This document shows, piece after piece, positions 1 through 7,373 of a stretch of DNA of 13,617 nucleotides. The stretch is taken from positions 1-13,617 of the forward strand of contig JBDTOR010000059.1 in assembly GCA_039933175.1 (NCBI GenBank), written 5' to 3'. This DNA comes from Hyphomicrobium_A sp039933175. Lineage in GTDB: Bacteria > Pseudomonadota > Alphaproteobacteria > Rhizobiales > Hyphomicrobiaceae. A program made the translations under genes and the position numbers. The stretch's first letter is position 1; every line of letters starts with the position of its first letter. Under the pieces are notes generated by a model. That model did not search any database. It was not told the origin of the DNA and saw nothing but the letters and a program-made list of their open reading frames with translations.

Positions 1-399
1 GCCCTGCTTCTCCAGGTGACGCTGCAGCAGGCGAAGATTCTTCATGTTGGCGCGGAAGGCGATGTCGAACGCGTCACCGACCAGCGGCACGGCGCCGACG
101 ACCGTGTCGATCAGCGTGTTGCCGATCATGCGCCACATCGTGAGCTTCGGCACGCCGAGCTGGCGCGCTTCCCAGATGAGGTAGGCGGCGACGGCCTGGG
201 CGGCGAGGTCGCCCACGACCGGCACGAGGCCGAGCAGCGAGTCGACGCCGAGGCGTATGCGCGTCCCCGGAATGGCGAACAGCGAATCCATTAGCTTGGC
301 CACTGCGGTAATGCGCGCCAGCGCCGCCTCGACCTCGGCGCGCTCCATCCGCTCGACGCGCTCGTAGGTGCCAGCCGCGCCGGGTTTCACGTAAGCCAT
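1..399 (-). CDS. DUF4112 domain-containing protein (5' part, runs off the left edge)
   Basis: The minus-strand frame is open from an ATG at 399-397 to base 1, giving the first 133 residues with no stop, so the C-terminus lies outside the window. The protein begins MAYVKPGAAG. It contains the repeated glycine-aspartate segments typical of DUF4112: LLGLVPVVGDLAAQ at about residues 55-68 and VVGAVPLVGDAFDIAF at about 100-115, with FRANMKNLRLLQRHLEKQG ending the visible part. Between them is a hydrophobic helix (AVAAYLIWEARQLG). The family is widespread in proteobacteria and cyanobacteria, small and probably membrane-associated, and no biochemical role is known to me. No clear Shine-Dalgarno sequence precedes the ATG (about GGAGCGCAAATTAA upstream). 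A near-consensus EcfG promoter lies 42 bases before it, so stress induction is possible. Confidence 0.85.
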   Translation of the reverse strand, partial: MAYVKPGAAGTYERVERMERAEVEAALARITAVAKLMDSLFAIPGTRIRLGVDSLLGLVPVVGDLAAQAVAAYLIWEARQLGVPKLTMWRMIGNTLIDTVVGAVPLVGDAFDIAFRANMKNLRLLQRHLEKQG

Positions 400-441
400 T
401 TAATTTGCGCTCCAATCTGGGATCCGCGGGGTTTCCTGCCA

Positions 442-467
442 AACCGGCAGGGCGGGGGGCGGGTTCC
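442..467 (-). promoter_or_regulatory. EcfG-type stress promoter, near match, for the DUF4112 gene
   Basis: On the minus strand GGAAC (467-463) is followed after 17 bases by GGTT (445-442). The alphaproteobacterial EcfG (general stress sigma) consensus is GGAAC-N16/17-CGTT, so only the less conserved first base of the -10 element differs. It points at the DUF4112 start, with 42 bases between the -10 element and the ATG. Confidence 0.45.
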
Positions 468-572
468 ATATAGGTACGCAAGTACTCACAGCGTTAGGCC
501 TGTTTCGTGGCGAATTGAGCGGTGCTAGGCTCTCCTCGGGGCGTTGCGCCCATCCGTTGGGGGGATTGTTCC

Positions 573-863
573 GTGCTGCGTATTCTCTTGTCCGTCGGCA
601 ACATCGTCTTTTCGCTCATCCTCGGCGCGCTGCTGATGGCGGTTGTCGCCATCTACTCACCCGAAACGCTGTCGATGATGCTCGGCTGGGCGCGCAGTTT
701 CAAAGGCCTCATCACCTCCACCGGGCTCAATCCGAAATACAACATATGGCTGGAACTGCTGCTCGAGGAGCGCCAGTTGCTGCTGATGTTCTTCACGGTC
801 ATCGCGCGGATCATCTTGGCGATCCTCGCCTATCCGATCGTCCTTTTGCGAGAGAGGACTTGA
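573..863 (+). CDS. Small membrane protein of unknown function
   Basis: I chose the GTG at 573, which gives 96 residues beginning (M)LRILLSVGNIVFSLILG. A G-rich GGGGGGA lies about 8 bases upstream. The frame is open further upstream to 522, but those residues (GSPRGVAPIRWGDC) do not look like a protein start. Two hydrophobic segments are visible, at about residues 3-24 and 72-93. Between them is a polar stretch with SMMLGWARSFKGLITSTGL and an acidic LLLEERQ. The topology suggests an inner-membrane hairpin with a short soluble loop. I do not recognise a named family. It precedes the penicillin-binding protein gene in the same direction with a 124-base gap, so co-transcription is possible but not shown. 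Confidence 0.6.
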   Translation: MLRILLSVGNIVFSLILGALLMAVVAIYSPETLSMMLGWARSFKGLITSTGLNPKYNIWLELLLEERQLLLMFFTVIARIILAILAYPIVLLRERT

Positions 864-987
864 TCGCTCCGCCGCTTAGCCTGGTGCGACGGCAAGGTTT
901 ACTGCGCCTTAGCGGCGCTCGGGTTAGGTTGCCGAGGCGTGCGCCGCGCGCCAGACGCAAACCAACTCCACCGGGGGCAGGCCTGCC

Positions 988-2958
988 ATGGGCCTCTTTT
1001 CGTCATCGCCGCCGAAGCGCAAACGCTCATCGTTGAGGCGGCTGCTCGTGCTGCCGGTCTACGCGCTGGCTGCCGGCACTCTCGGTGTCGCCGGGTTGAT
1101 GGTTTACTACTCGGTAATCTATCCCGACCCGTTGTCGTTGCGGCCGAAGGAGAATGCCCCGTTCGTGCGCATCCTGGCGCGTGACGGCTCGGTCATCACC
1201 GAGCGCGGCGGCGGCGACGATTACGTACCGCTCGACCTGCTGCCGTCCTATGTGTCCAACGCGGTGATCGCCACCGAGGACCAGCGCTTCTACGACCATC
1301 ACGGCGTCGATCCGCTCGGCATGATCCGCGCGGCGGTGACCAACCTGCGCGAAGGCCGCACGGTGCAGGGCGGCTCGACCCTGACGCAGCAGCTGGCCAA
1401 GAACCTTTACCTCAGTCAAGACCGTACCTTCGCGCGCAAGGCCGAGGAATTCACGCTGGCGCTGTGGCTGGAGTCGCGGCTGACGAAGGCGGACATTCTC
1501 GAGCTGTACCTCAATCGCGTCTATCTAGGCAGCGGCGCCTACGGCATCGACGCGGCGGCGCGGCGTTACTTCAAGAAGCCGGCGCGCAACCTTTCGCTGA
1601 GTGAAGCGGCCATGATCGCTGGCCTGTTGAAGGCGCCGTCAAAGTATTCGCCGCTGACCAACCCCGGTCTCGCCCGCACGCGTGCCCGCCTCGTCCTGTC
1701 GCAAATGCAGCAAGCCGGCTTCATTACCGAGGACGAGGAGCACAAGGCCGCCGATGAAGTGTCGCGCTCGTTCGACGCCTCGCAGCGCGCCGAGCCGGCC
1801 GGTGCCGATTACGCCGTCGACTACGTCATGGAGCAGCTGGCTCCGGCCTACGTTATGGGCGTCGCCGCGGGTGCCGAAGGGCTTATCGTCGACACGACGC
1901 TCGATCCCGGCATCCAGGCGAACGCATCGTCGATCGTCGAGCAGTTCATCGCCTCGCGCGGACCGGCGCTGTCGACGAGCGAGGCCGCGGCCGTGGTGCT
2001 CGATCGCGATGGCGCGCTGCTGGCGTTGGTCGGCGGGCGCTCGTATGCGAGCACGCAATTCAATCGCGCCGTGAAAGCGATGCGGCAGCCAGGCTCGGCG
2101 TTCAAGCCGTTCGTCTATCTGGCGGCGCTGGAAGCCGGCTATCGCCCCGACAGCGTGGTTGAGGACTTACCCATCAGCATCGGCGGTTGGGCGCCGCGCA
2201 ACGACAACGGCGAATACCTCGGGCAGATGCCGATGCGTACGGCGCTGGCCAAGTCGGTGAACGCCGTGGCGGCACGGCTGACGATGCAGGTCGGGCCTAA
2301 GCGCGTCGTGCAGGCGGCGCAACGACTGGGCATCCGTTCGCCGCTCGCCAAGGATGCAACGATTTCACTCGGCACCTCGGAGGTCACGCTGCTCGAGCTG
2401 ACCGGGGCCTACAACATGCTGGCCAACGGCGGGTGCTTCGCCGAGCCGTATGTCGTCCGGCAGGTGCGCAGCCTCAAAGGCGAAGTGCTGTTCGCGCGCC
2501 AGGCCCCGCCGGCAGCGCAAGTCGTGGCGCCGGCACAGGTCACGGCGATGAACGACATGCTCAATGGTGCGCTGGTCAGCGGCACCGGCAAGCGCGCCGC
2601 CATTCCGCTGCACGCCGCTGCCGGCAAGACGGGCACGACGCAAAGCTTTCGCGACGCCTGGTTCATCGGCTACACGGCGCATCTGACAACCGGCGTGTGG
2701 ACCGGCAATGACGATGGCAGCGCCATGAACCGCGTGGTCGGCGGCAGCCTGCCGGCCGAAATCTGGCGCGAGATCATGATGCGTGCGCATATTGGACGGC
2801 AGCCGCTGCCGCTATCGGGCGCCGAGCCGGCAACGGCAACTTGGATGTCCCAGGAGCCCGCGTATCCGCATGACCGCATCGGCGACGACTTTATCGCCGG
2901 CGCGCTCGGCGGCGCTGCGAGCGCCACCGGCTCGATCGAGCAGCTAATCCAGGAATAA
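988..2958 (+). CDS. Class A penicillin-binding protein (PBP1A family, transglycosylase/transpeptidase)
   Basis: This bifunctional peptidoglycan synthase polymerises lipid II glycan strands and cross-links the peptides on the periplasmic side of the inner membrane. The 656 residues begin with a basic cytosolic tail (PPKRKRSSLRR) and a single membrane anchor at about residues 18-42. The GT51 domain follows, with the ED-x-x-F-x-x-H-x-G motif (catalytic E97), QGGSTLTQQLAKN at 127-139, and KADILELYLN starting at 167. The transpeptidase domain has the SxxK box with nucleophile S370 and K373, the SxN box at S423-N425, and KTGTT at 547-551. All catalytic motifs are intact, and the length is somewhat short for PBP1A, with no large insertion. 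The ATG at 988 follows a G-rich GGGGGCAGG about 7 bases upstream. It ends 4 bases from the convergent metallopeptidase gene. No dedicated terminator is visible. Confidence 0.95.
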   Translation: MGLFSSSPPKRKRSSLRRLLVLPVYALAAGTLGVAGLMVYYSVIYPDPLSLRPKENAPFVRILARDGSVITERGGGDDYVPLDLLPSYVSNAVIATEDQRFYDHHGVDPLGMIRAAVTNLREGRTVQGGSTLTQQLAKNLYLSQDRTFARKAEEFTLALWLESRLTKADILELYLNRVYLGSGAYGIDAAARRYFKKPARNLSLSEAAMIAGLLKAPSKYSPLTNPGLARTRARLVLSQMQQAGFITEDEEHKAADEVSRSFDASQRAEPAGADYAVDYVMEQLAPAYVMGVAAGAEGLIVDTTLDPGIQANASSIVEQFIASRGPALSTSEAAAVVLDRDGALLALVGGRSYASTQFNRAVKAMRQPGSAFKPFVYLAALEAGYRPDSVVEDLPISIGGWAPRNDNGEYLGQMPMRTALAKSVNAVAARLTMQVGPKRVVQAAQRLGIRSPLAKDATISLGTSEVTLLELTGAYNMLANGGCFAEPYVVRQVRSLKGEVLFARQAPPAAQVVAPAQVTAMNDMLNGALVSGTGKRAAIPLHAAAGKTGTTQSFRDAWFIGYTAHLTTGVWTGNDDGSAMNRVVGGSLPAEIWREIMMRAHIGRQPLPLSGAEPATATWMSQEPAYPHDRIGDDFIAGALGGAASATGSIEQLIQE

Positions 2959-2962
2959 TCGC

Positions 2963-3757
2963 TCAGTCGGCGTGGTCGCTCGAACCATAGCGGTGCAGGT
3001 CGAGGCCGTAGACCTGCAGCCAGCGCTTGTCCTCTTTCATCGAGGGCAGCAAGCGCTCCACGTGCGCCCAGAAGCGCGGGCCGTGGTTCATCTCAGCGAG
3101 GTGAGCGACCTCGTGCGCGGCGACGTAATCAAGGATGCGCGGCGGCGCCAGGATGAGGCGCCAGGAAAACGACAGCACGCCGGTCGTCGAGCATGAGCCC
3201 CAGCGGGTCGCCTGATCGCGAATGGCGATGCGCTTGGCTTTGACGCCGAGTGTGCGTGCATGCGCCAGCACGCGGGCGTCGAGATCGCGGCGTGCCTCAT
3301 CGGCAAGCCAGTCACGCAAGCGGCGCGGAGCGTGCTCGGCGCGACCCGATACGCGCAGTTCCGGTAGCGCTTTGGTTGCCTGGGCGCGCACGACGCCGCC
3401 GGCGGCGCGCTTGTCAGTGAATACGACGCTGTGGAATTCGCCGCGCAGAGGAAGCACCGCGCCGCTGAGGAAAGGCACTGCCTGTGGAATGCTGCTGAGC
3501 CGCTCGCGGACCCACTCGATGTTGCGATCGATCAGGGAGCCGGCCTCGCCGAGGTCGCACTGCACGGGAAGCGTAACGATCACCGCGCGCCGTGTGCGGC
3601 TGACGCGCAACGTCAACCGACGCGCACCAGGATGTCGTCGCACCTCAACCGGGCAATCGAGCTCTTCGATGCGCGGACGCTTCAATGCCTGCCCCCGAGT
3701 CTGCCGCAACCGACCTTCCCCCTCGTGAATCACACGACGTTGGTCGGAACAGCCCAC
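2963..3757 (-). CDS. DUF45/YgjP-type zinc metallopeptidase (M48-like)
   Basis: The C-terminal part has the zinc-peptidase motif HEVAH (H215, E216, H219 counting from the outermost start), followed by AEMNHGPRFW whose H225 is the expected third metal ligand. This is the arrangement of the DUF45/YgjP (SprT/M48-like) family. The region ahead of it (RDQATRWGSCSTTGVLSFSWRLILAP) is also typical. Substrates are not known. The start is uncertain. The outermost candidate is a GTG at 3757 without a ribosome-binding site, giving 264 residues. An in-frame TTG at 3685 (residue 25, giving 240 residues) follows GGGGGCAGG and better fits the family length. The first 24 residues are basic and low in family character, so the shorter form may be real. 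No signal peptide or membrane segment is seen, so the protein should be cytosolic. Confidence 0.85.
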   Translation of the reverse strand: MGCSDQRRVIHEGEGRLRQTRGQALKRPRIEELDCPVEVRRHPGARRLTLRVSRTRRAVIVTLPVQCDLGEAGSLIDRNIEWVRERLSSIPQAVPFLSGAVLPLRGEFHSVVFTDKRAAGGVVRAQATKALPELRVSGRAEHAPRRLRDWLADEARRDLDARVLAHARTLGVKAKRIAIRDQATRWGSCSTTGVLSFSWRLILAPPRILDYVAAHEVAHLAEMNHGPRFWAHVERLLPSMKEDKRWLQVYGLDLHRYGSSDHAD

Positions 3758-3898
3758 TGAAGCCGATACGCAACATGCTGCGTTTCGTGGGCGTCTTCAG
3801 ACCTAATCGAAAATAGAACGTGTCGCCAGTGACAAAGCTGAAGTGCGCGGTCGATGCGGCAACACTGTGTCCTCGCCGCCGCGGCTTGTTGCGCAATG

Positions 3899-4513
3899 TT
3901 ACATCAGCAGCTTGTTCAGCTTTTCCACCATCGCGTCGACATCCGTCGTCGGCGTGAAGTGCGTGATGTATTCGCCGTCAGGCCCCATCAGGTAGATGAT
4001 CGACGTGTGGTTCATGCCGTAGCCGGCAGCGCCCGCTTCGTTAGCCGTCTTCTCATAAAAAACTCTGTACGCCTTGGCGACGTTGGCGACTTGTTCGGGC
4101 GTGCCGGTAAGCCCGACCATGCGGTCGTCGAAATTCTTCACGTAGCCGGCGAGCTTCTCCGGCGTGTCGCGCTCGGGATCGACGCTGACGAAGATCGGAG
4201 CGATCTTGTCAGCCTTAGCGCCGACCTTGGCGAGTGTGGCGGCGATGAGCTGCAGGCCGGCAGGGCAAATGTCGGGACACGCGGTGAAGCCAAAGAACAC
4301 CAGCATATAGCGGCCGCGGAAATCCTTGTCGGTGACCTGCTTGCCGTTCTGATCGGTGAGCGTGAACGGTCCGCCGATCAGCGCCTTGCCGCTCGTCTGT
4401 TGTGCGCTTTGCCCAGGGAACAGCTTCTCGCGCGCTTCGGGGAATATGGCGATAGCTGCGATGCCGCCAAGCAGCAGCCCGGCAACGACACTCAAGAACA
4501 ACATTCCACGCAT
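3899..4513 (-). CDS. senC: SCO1/SenC/PrrC family copper chaperone
   Basis: This is a thioredoxin-fold protein that binds copper and helps assemble the CuA site of cytochrome c oxidase. In Rhodobacter it also influences redox signalling. With the ATG at 4513 it has 204 residues: an N-terminal membrane anchor (about 4-24), the copper motif CPDIC (C79 and C83, CxxxC), VSVDPERDTPEKL at 110-121, and the conserved copper-ligand histidine in MNHTS (H169). I chose 4513 because AAGGAAGA lies about 8 bases upstream. The frame also opens at a TTG at 4543, which would add only MPRGKKEDSR. It lies 78 bases downstream of the papain-like gene in the same direction, and both diverge from actS. Placement near regB/regA homologues is a known association, but in Rhodobacter senC lies between the two, which it does not here. 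Confidence 0.93.
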   Translation of the reverse strand: MRGMLFLSVVAGLLLGGIAAIAIFPEAREKLFPGQSAQQTSGKALIGGPFTLTDQNGKQVTDKDFRGRYMLVFFGFTACPDICPAGLQLIAATLAKVGAKADKIAPIFVSVDPERDTPEKLAGYVKNFDDRMVGLTGTPEQVANVAKAYRVFYEKTANEAGAAGYGMNHTSIIYLMGPDGEYITHFTPTTDVDAMVEKLNKLLM

Positions 4514-4591
4514 GCGGCTGTCTTCCTTTTTGCCACGAGGCAATTAAGCCCTATGCGTGCCGGGTGCAACTTTCGGGCTGGCGCCCTATCG

Positions 4592-5062
4592 TCACGTTGA
4601 CGGTGAGGCAGCGCGGTGCGCCAGCCACTTGGGCCACAGGTCGTCGACAGCCTTGCGCCGTGCGGCGACATGGGCCGGCAATGTCGTATCTCGCTCACCG
4701 GCGCTGTACCGGCTGTCGCCGGCACGAGCGACGACAACGGGATCGGCGCCGAACTGATCGGCCGTTATATCGACGATCCAGGCATCGCAGCTGACCCAGG
4801 CATGACTTTCCCAGCGGTCACCGGCATAGAAACCATACGGCCCGATTTCCGGCCCCTGCTCGGAAAGTCTGGGCACGCCAGAAACCCATAGCGCCGCCAC
4901 GCCTTCGTGCCGCAGCACCTCGACGAGGAAGAGGCTTGAGCGCCCGCAGGTGTGTCGCGAAGCAATTGCGGGATGGCTCCCTAGCGCCCGATGCCACTCA
5001 TGCCATATCGGCTCGATGAATAGGCGGGCGGAAACCGCGATCTCGAATAGCTGCTGCCGCAT
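4592..5062 (-). CDS. Small protein with a possible transglutaminase/papain-like Cys-His-Asp triad
   Basis: I do not recognise a named family for this 156-residue protein. It carries a pattern that fits a compact papain-like or transglutaminase-like fold: a cysteine in RHTCGRSSLFLVEVL (C39) at the start of a helix, a histidine in WESHAWVSC (H87) and an aspartate in WIVDITADQFG (D98). The order Cys-His-Asp and the spacing match the classical triad, and the HAW/VD strand pair resembles transglutaminase-core proteins. No signal peptide or membrane segment is seen, so it is probably cytosolic. The ATG at 5062 lacks a strong ribosome-binding site. It is upstream of senC on the same strand and divergent from actS with a 106-base gap. 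Catalytic activity is an inference from the triad alone. Confidence 0.7.
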   Translation of the reverse strand: MRQQLFEIAVSARLFIEPIWHEWHRALGSHPAIASRHTCGRSSLFLVEVLRHEGVAALWVSGVPRLSEQGPEIGPYGFYAGDRWESHAWVSCDAWIVDITADQFGADPVVVARAGDSRYSAGERDTTLPAHVAARRKAVDDLWPKWLAHRAASPST

Positions 5063-5120
5063 GCAACCGGGCTAGCAGATTCGCGGCGAGGATGCAGTGG
5101 GGCTGCCTTCCCGGCGCCGG

Positions 5121-5149
5121 TTGAGGTGGCCCGCGTCGTCCGTGCTAAG
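5121..5149 (+). promoter_or_regulatory. Possible housekeeping promoter for actS
   Basis: TTGAGG (5121-5126) and GCTAAG (5144-5149) are 17 bases apart, a weak match to the alphaproteobacterial sigma-70 pattern. Transcription would start near 5156, shortly before the kinase start. No EcfG signature is present in this divergent region. Confidence 0.25.
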
Positions 5150-5168
5150 GTTGGCAAGGGCATGAGAG

Positions 5169-6539
5169 TTGAGGGTCGAAGCGGTGCTGCAGAGGTTCCT
5201 GCGTCCAAAGAAAAAGAAGAACCAGCGCGTGCTTGCCGACCCGGTGAACAGCCGGCTGCGCCTGCACACCATCATCCGTCTGCGCTGGATCGCGGTGCTC
5301 GGCCAATTCGCGGCGCTGGGCACCGTCGCGTTCGGGCTCGGCTTTTACGTTCCGCTCGGCGCCTGCCTGACGGTGATTGCGCTGTCGGCCTGGCTGAACG
5401 TCTTTCTCGCCGTCTGGTATCCCTCGCGGCACCGGCTGAGCATCGTTTACGCGACCGGGCTGCTCGCCTGGGACGTCGTGCAGCTGGCGACGCTCCTGTT
5501 TCTCACCGGCGGCATGGATAACCCGTTCACCATGCTGATGGTGGCCCCGGTGACGGTGTCGGCAGCGACCCTACCGCTGCGCAATACCGTGGGGCTCGGA
5601 CTGCTGGCGCTCGCCGCCGCTGCCGTGCTCGTCGTCGCGCATGAGCCGCTGCCCTGGTACCCCGGAGTCGAGCTGGAACTGCCGGTGATGTACAAGCTCG
5701 GCGCCTTCGCCGCCCTGTGCGTGTCGACGACGTTCATCGCGCTCTATGCGTGGCGGCTGTCGAAAGAATCGCGGCAGATGTCGGCGGCGCTGACGGCCAC
5801 CGACATCGTGCTGGCGCGTGAGCAGAAGTTGCACGCCCTCGACGGCTTGGCGGCGGCCGCCGCACATGAGCTTGGCACTCCGCTGTCCACTATCGTGCTT
5901 GTGACCAAGGAAATGGAGCACGCGGTCAAGCCCGATAACCCGATCTACGAGGACATCGCGCTGCTGAAGGCCCAGGCGTTGCGCTGCCGTGAAATCCTGC
6001 AGAAATTGACCCGGCATCCTAGCGAGGAAGATCCGATGCATGCGCGCGTCAGCGTGCGCGTCATGCTCGAGGAGGCGGCGGAGCCCTACTTTTCCGACAA
6101 GATCGCCATCAACATCACGGCTGCGCCGTCGGCCGAGACGACCCAGCCTAGCCGTCGCCAGGCTGAGGTGGAGCGCCGCCCCGGCATCATCTACGGCCTC
6201 GGGAATATCATCGAAAACGCTACGGAATTCGCGCGATCGCAGGTGGATGTGAAGGCCGAATGGAGCGCCGCCGGTCTCGTTATATCGGTCACCGACGACG
6301 GTCCCGGCTTCCCCGTAGAGGTGATGGACAACATCGGCGAGCCCTACGTCACGACGCGTCCTGCCGACAGCGAGAGCGTACTCGACGAAGACTCAACCGG
6401 GCTGGGTCTGGGGTTCTTCATCGCCAAGACACTAATGGAGCGATCGGGCGCCACCGTGAGCCTCGCCAACAGGACCGGCGGGCGCACCGGGGCCATCGTC
6501 ACGGTGAGCTGGCCACGCGCCATAATCCTCAACCAATAG
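5169..6539 (+). CDS. actS: Redox sensor histidine kinase ActS/RegB/PrrB family
   Basis: This membrane-bound kinase senses the redox state of the quinone pool and a reactive thiol, and phosphorylates ActR. It has 456 residues from a TTG at 5169. An in-frame GTG at 5184 with GAGGG 8 bases upstream is an equally good start. The N-terminal half has about six hydrophobic segments (about residues 40-205) and contains GGMDNPF at 114-120, the family's GGxxNPF quinone-binding heptapeptide. The dimerisation/phosphoacceptor region has AAAAHELGTPLST with phosphorylated H233. The redox cysteine C273 in LRCREIL lies 40 residues later, the same spacing as H225/C265 of Rhodobacter capsulatus RegB. The ATPase domain shows the N box (GNIIENATEFA), DDGPGF and GLGLGFFIAKTL. 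All functional residues are intact. It is followed by actR after 213 bases. Confidence 0.96.
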   Translation: MRVEAVLQRFLRPKKKKNQRVLADPVNSRLRLHTIIRLRWIAVLGQFAALGTVAFGLGFYVPLGACLTVIALSAWLNVFLAVWYPSRHRLSIVYATGLLAWDVVQLATLLFLTGGMDNPFTMLMVAPVTVSAATLPLRNTVGLGLLALAAAAVLVVAHEPLPWYPGVELELPVMYKLGAFAALCVSTTFIALYAWRLSKESRQMSAALTATDIVLAREQKLHALDGLAAAAAHELGTPLSTIVLVTKEMEHAVKPDNPIYEDIALLKAQALRCREILQKLTRHPSEEDPMHARVSVRVMLEEAAEPYFSDKIAINITAAPSAETTQPSRRQAEVERRPGIIYGLGNIIENATEFARSQVDVKAEWSAAGLVISVTDDGPGFPVEVMDNIGEPYVTTRPADSESVLDEDSTGLGLGFFIAKTLMERSGATVSLANRTGGRTGAIVTVSWPRAIILNQ

Positions 6540-6624
6540 CCCGTAAGCGGCTTTAATCTTTTGGCTTTCCGGCTTCTCGAATTAGGGCATACGGCTAATT
6601 CCGCATTGACAAACAAGCTATCTT

Positions 6625-6738
6625 CAGGCTGACAGACCTGCGACAAGGTGCGAGCTTGTGTGGGGTAGACCCACTCTGGGCTCCGCCCTGGCCGGCTGAA
6701 ATCGCCAAAGCCGGCCTTCTTAAGCAACTCTCGCGTTG
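6625..6738 (+). other. Tandem-hairpin intergenic region before actR (possible structured leader or small RNA)
   Basis: Within the 213-base actS-actR gap, six short perfect stems follow each other on the plus strand: CAGG/CCTG (6625-6640), ACAAG/CTTGT (6643-6659), GTGGG/CCCAC (6660-6674), GGGC/GCCC (6678-6688), GGCCGGC/GCCGGCC (6690-6716) and CAAC/GTTG (6725-6738). The fifth is 7 bp and is followed by TTCTT, so it could act as an attenuator or weak terminator. A perfect -35-like TTGACA lies at 6606-6611, but no good -10 follows it. The strong AGGAGG at 6742-6747 comes just after the last stem. Whether this is a leader of actR, a separate small RNA or chance structure in GC-rich DNA cannot be settled from one sequence. 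Confidence 0.35.
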
Positions 6739-6800
6739 AGTAGGAGGCGCTCGTGGAGGCGAAAAACGCTGCGGCCGAGTCCGGTTTGGCCGGAGGAACA

Positions 6801-7373
6801 ATGAATAACGAAACAGAAGATCTCTCGTTCCGTCAGGACGAGCTTCCCGAAGATCGCTCGCTCATCATCGTCGACGACGACCGTGCATTCGCGCAGCGTC
6901 TCGTTCGCGCCATGGAGCTGCGTGGCTTTGAGGTGCGTGGCGGACATTCGGTTGCCGAGGGCGTCGAGCTCATTCGCGAGCGTGCGCCGGCCTTCGCCGT
7001 CGTCGATATGCGCCTTGAGGACGGCAACGGCTTGGATGTCATCGCCGAGCTGTCGCGTGCGCGTCCCGACGCGCGCGCGATCGTGCTGACCGGCTACGGC
7101 AACATCGCCACGGCGGTGACGGCCGTGAAGCTGGGCGCCGTCGACTATCTGGCGAAGCCCGCCGATGCCGACGACGTGACGGATGCGCTGCTGGCGCCAT
7201 CGGACGACAAGGCCCCGCCGCCGGAGAACCCGATGTCGGCCGATCGCGTCCGCTGGGAGCACATTCAGCGCGTATACGAGCTGTGCAACCGCAACGTCTC
7301 GGAGACGGCACGCCGGCTCAACATGCACCGCCGCACGCTGCAGCGGATCCTCGCCAAGCGCGCGCCGAAGTAA
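6801..7373 (+). CDS. actR: Redox response regulator ActR/RegA/PrrA family
   Basis: This is the transcription factor partner of ActS. It controls respiration, carbon and nitrogen fixation and acid tolerance genes in related bacteria. From the ATG at 6801 it has 190 residues, close to the roughly 184 of RegA. The receiver domain has the acidic pair in IIVDDD (25-27), phosphoacceptor D69 in VVDMRLEDGNGL, LTGYG with T97, and LAKPA with K119. A proline-rich linker (APPPENP) leads to a Fis-type helix-turn-helix, NVSETARRLNMHRRTLQRIL (165-184), of the kind almost invariant in this family. An in-frame GTG at 6753 with a perfect AGGAGG 5 bases upstream would add 16 residues. I prefer 6801 (GGAGG 4 bases upstream) on family length. 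A GC-rich hairpin overlaps the stop codon. Confidence 0.96.
   Translation: MNNETEDLSFRQDELPEDRSLIIVDDDRAFAQRLVRAMELRGFEVRGGHSVAEGVELIRERAPAFAVVDMRLEDGNGLDVIAELSRARPDARAIVLTGYGNIATAVTAVKLGAVDYLAKPADADDVTDALLAPSDDKAPPPENPMSADRVRWEHIQRVYELCNRNVSETARRLNMHRRTLQRILAKRAPK

Noticed and set aside
74..481. 135-residue minus-strand frame overlapping the DUF4112 gene
   Set aside because: It is Arg/Ala-rich and low in complexity. The overlapping frame from 399 gives a recognisable DUF4112 domain.
3758..3898. GGAAC at 3746-3750 and an inverted repeat GCAACA/TGTTGC (3859-3892)
   Set aside because: No CGTT follows the GGAAC at 16-17 bases. The repeat has a 22-base interior and no U-tract, so neither promoter nor terminator is supported.
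3854..4600. 248-residue plus-strand frame antisense to senC
   Set aside because: It is antisense to a gene with an intact CxxxC and histidine, has no ribosome-binding site, and shows no recognisable domain.
6538..6562. Possible terminator after actS (AGCC/GGCT then TTTAATCTTTT)
   Set aside because: The stem is only 4 bp and starts inside the stop codon. The T-rich run is suggestive but not enough to call.
6606..6634. TTGACA at 6606-6611 as a full actR promoter
   Set aside because: The -35 is perfect, but 16-18 bases later there is no acceptable -10 (CTGACA at best), so a promoter is only mentioned as part of the structured spacer.
6344..6727. 127-residue minus-strand frame covering the actS end and the actS-actR gap
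   Set aside because: It is antisense to the catalytic domain of actS, has no family similarity, and gains its length from the reverse complement of conserved kinase codons.
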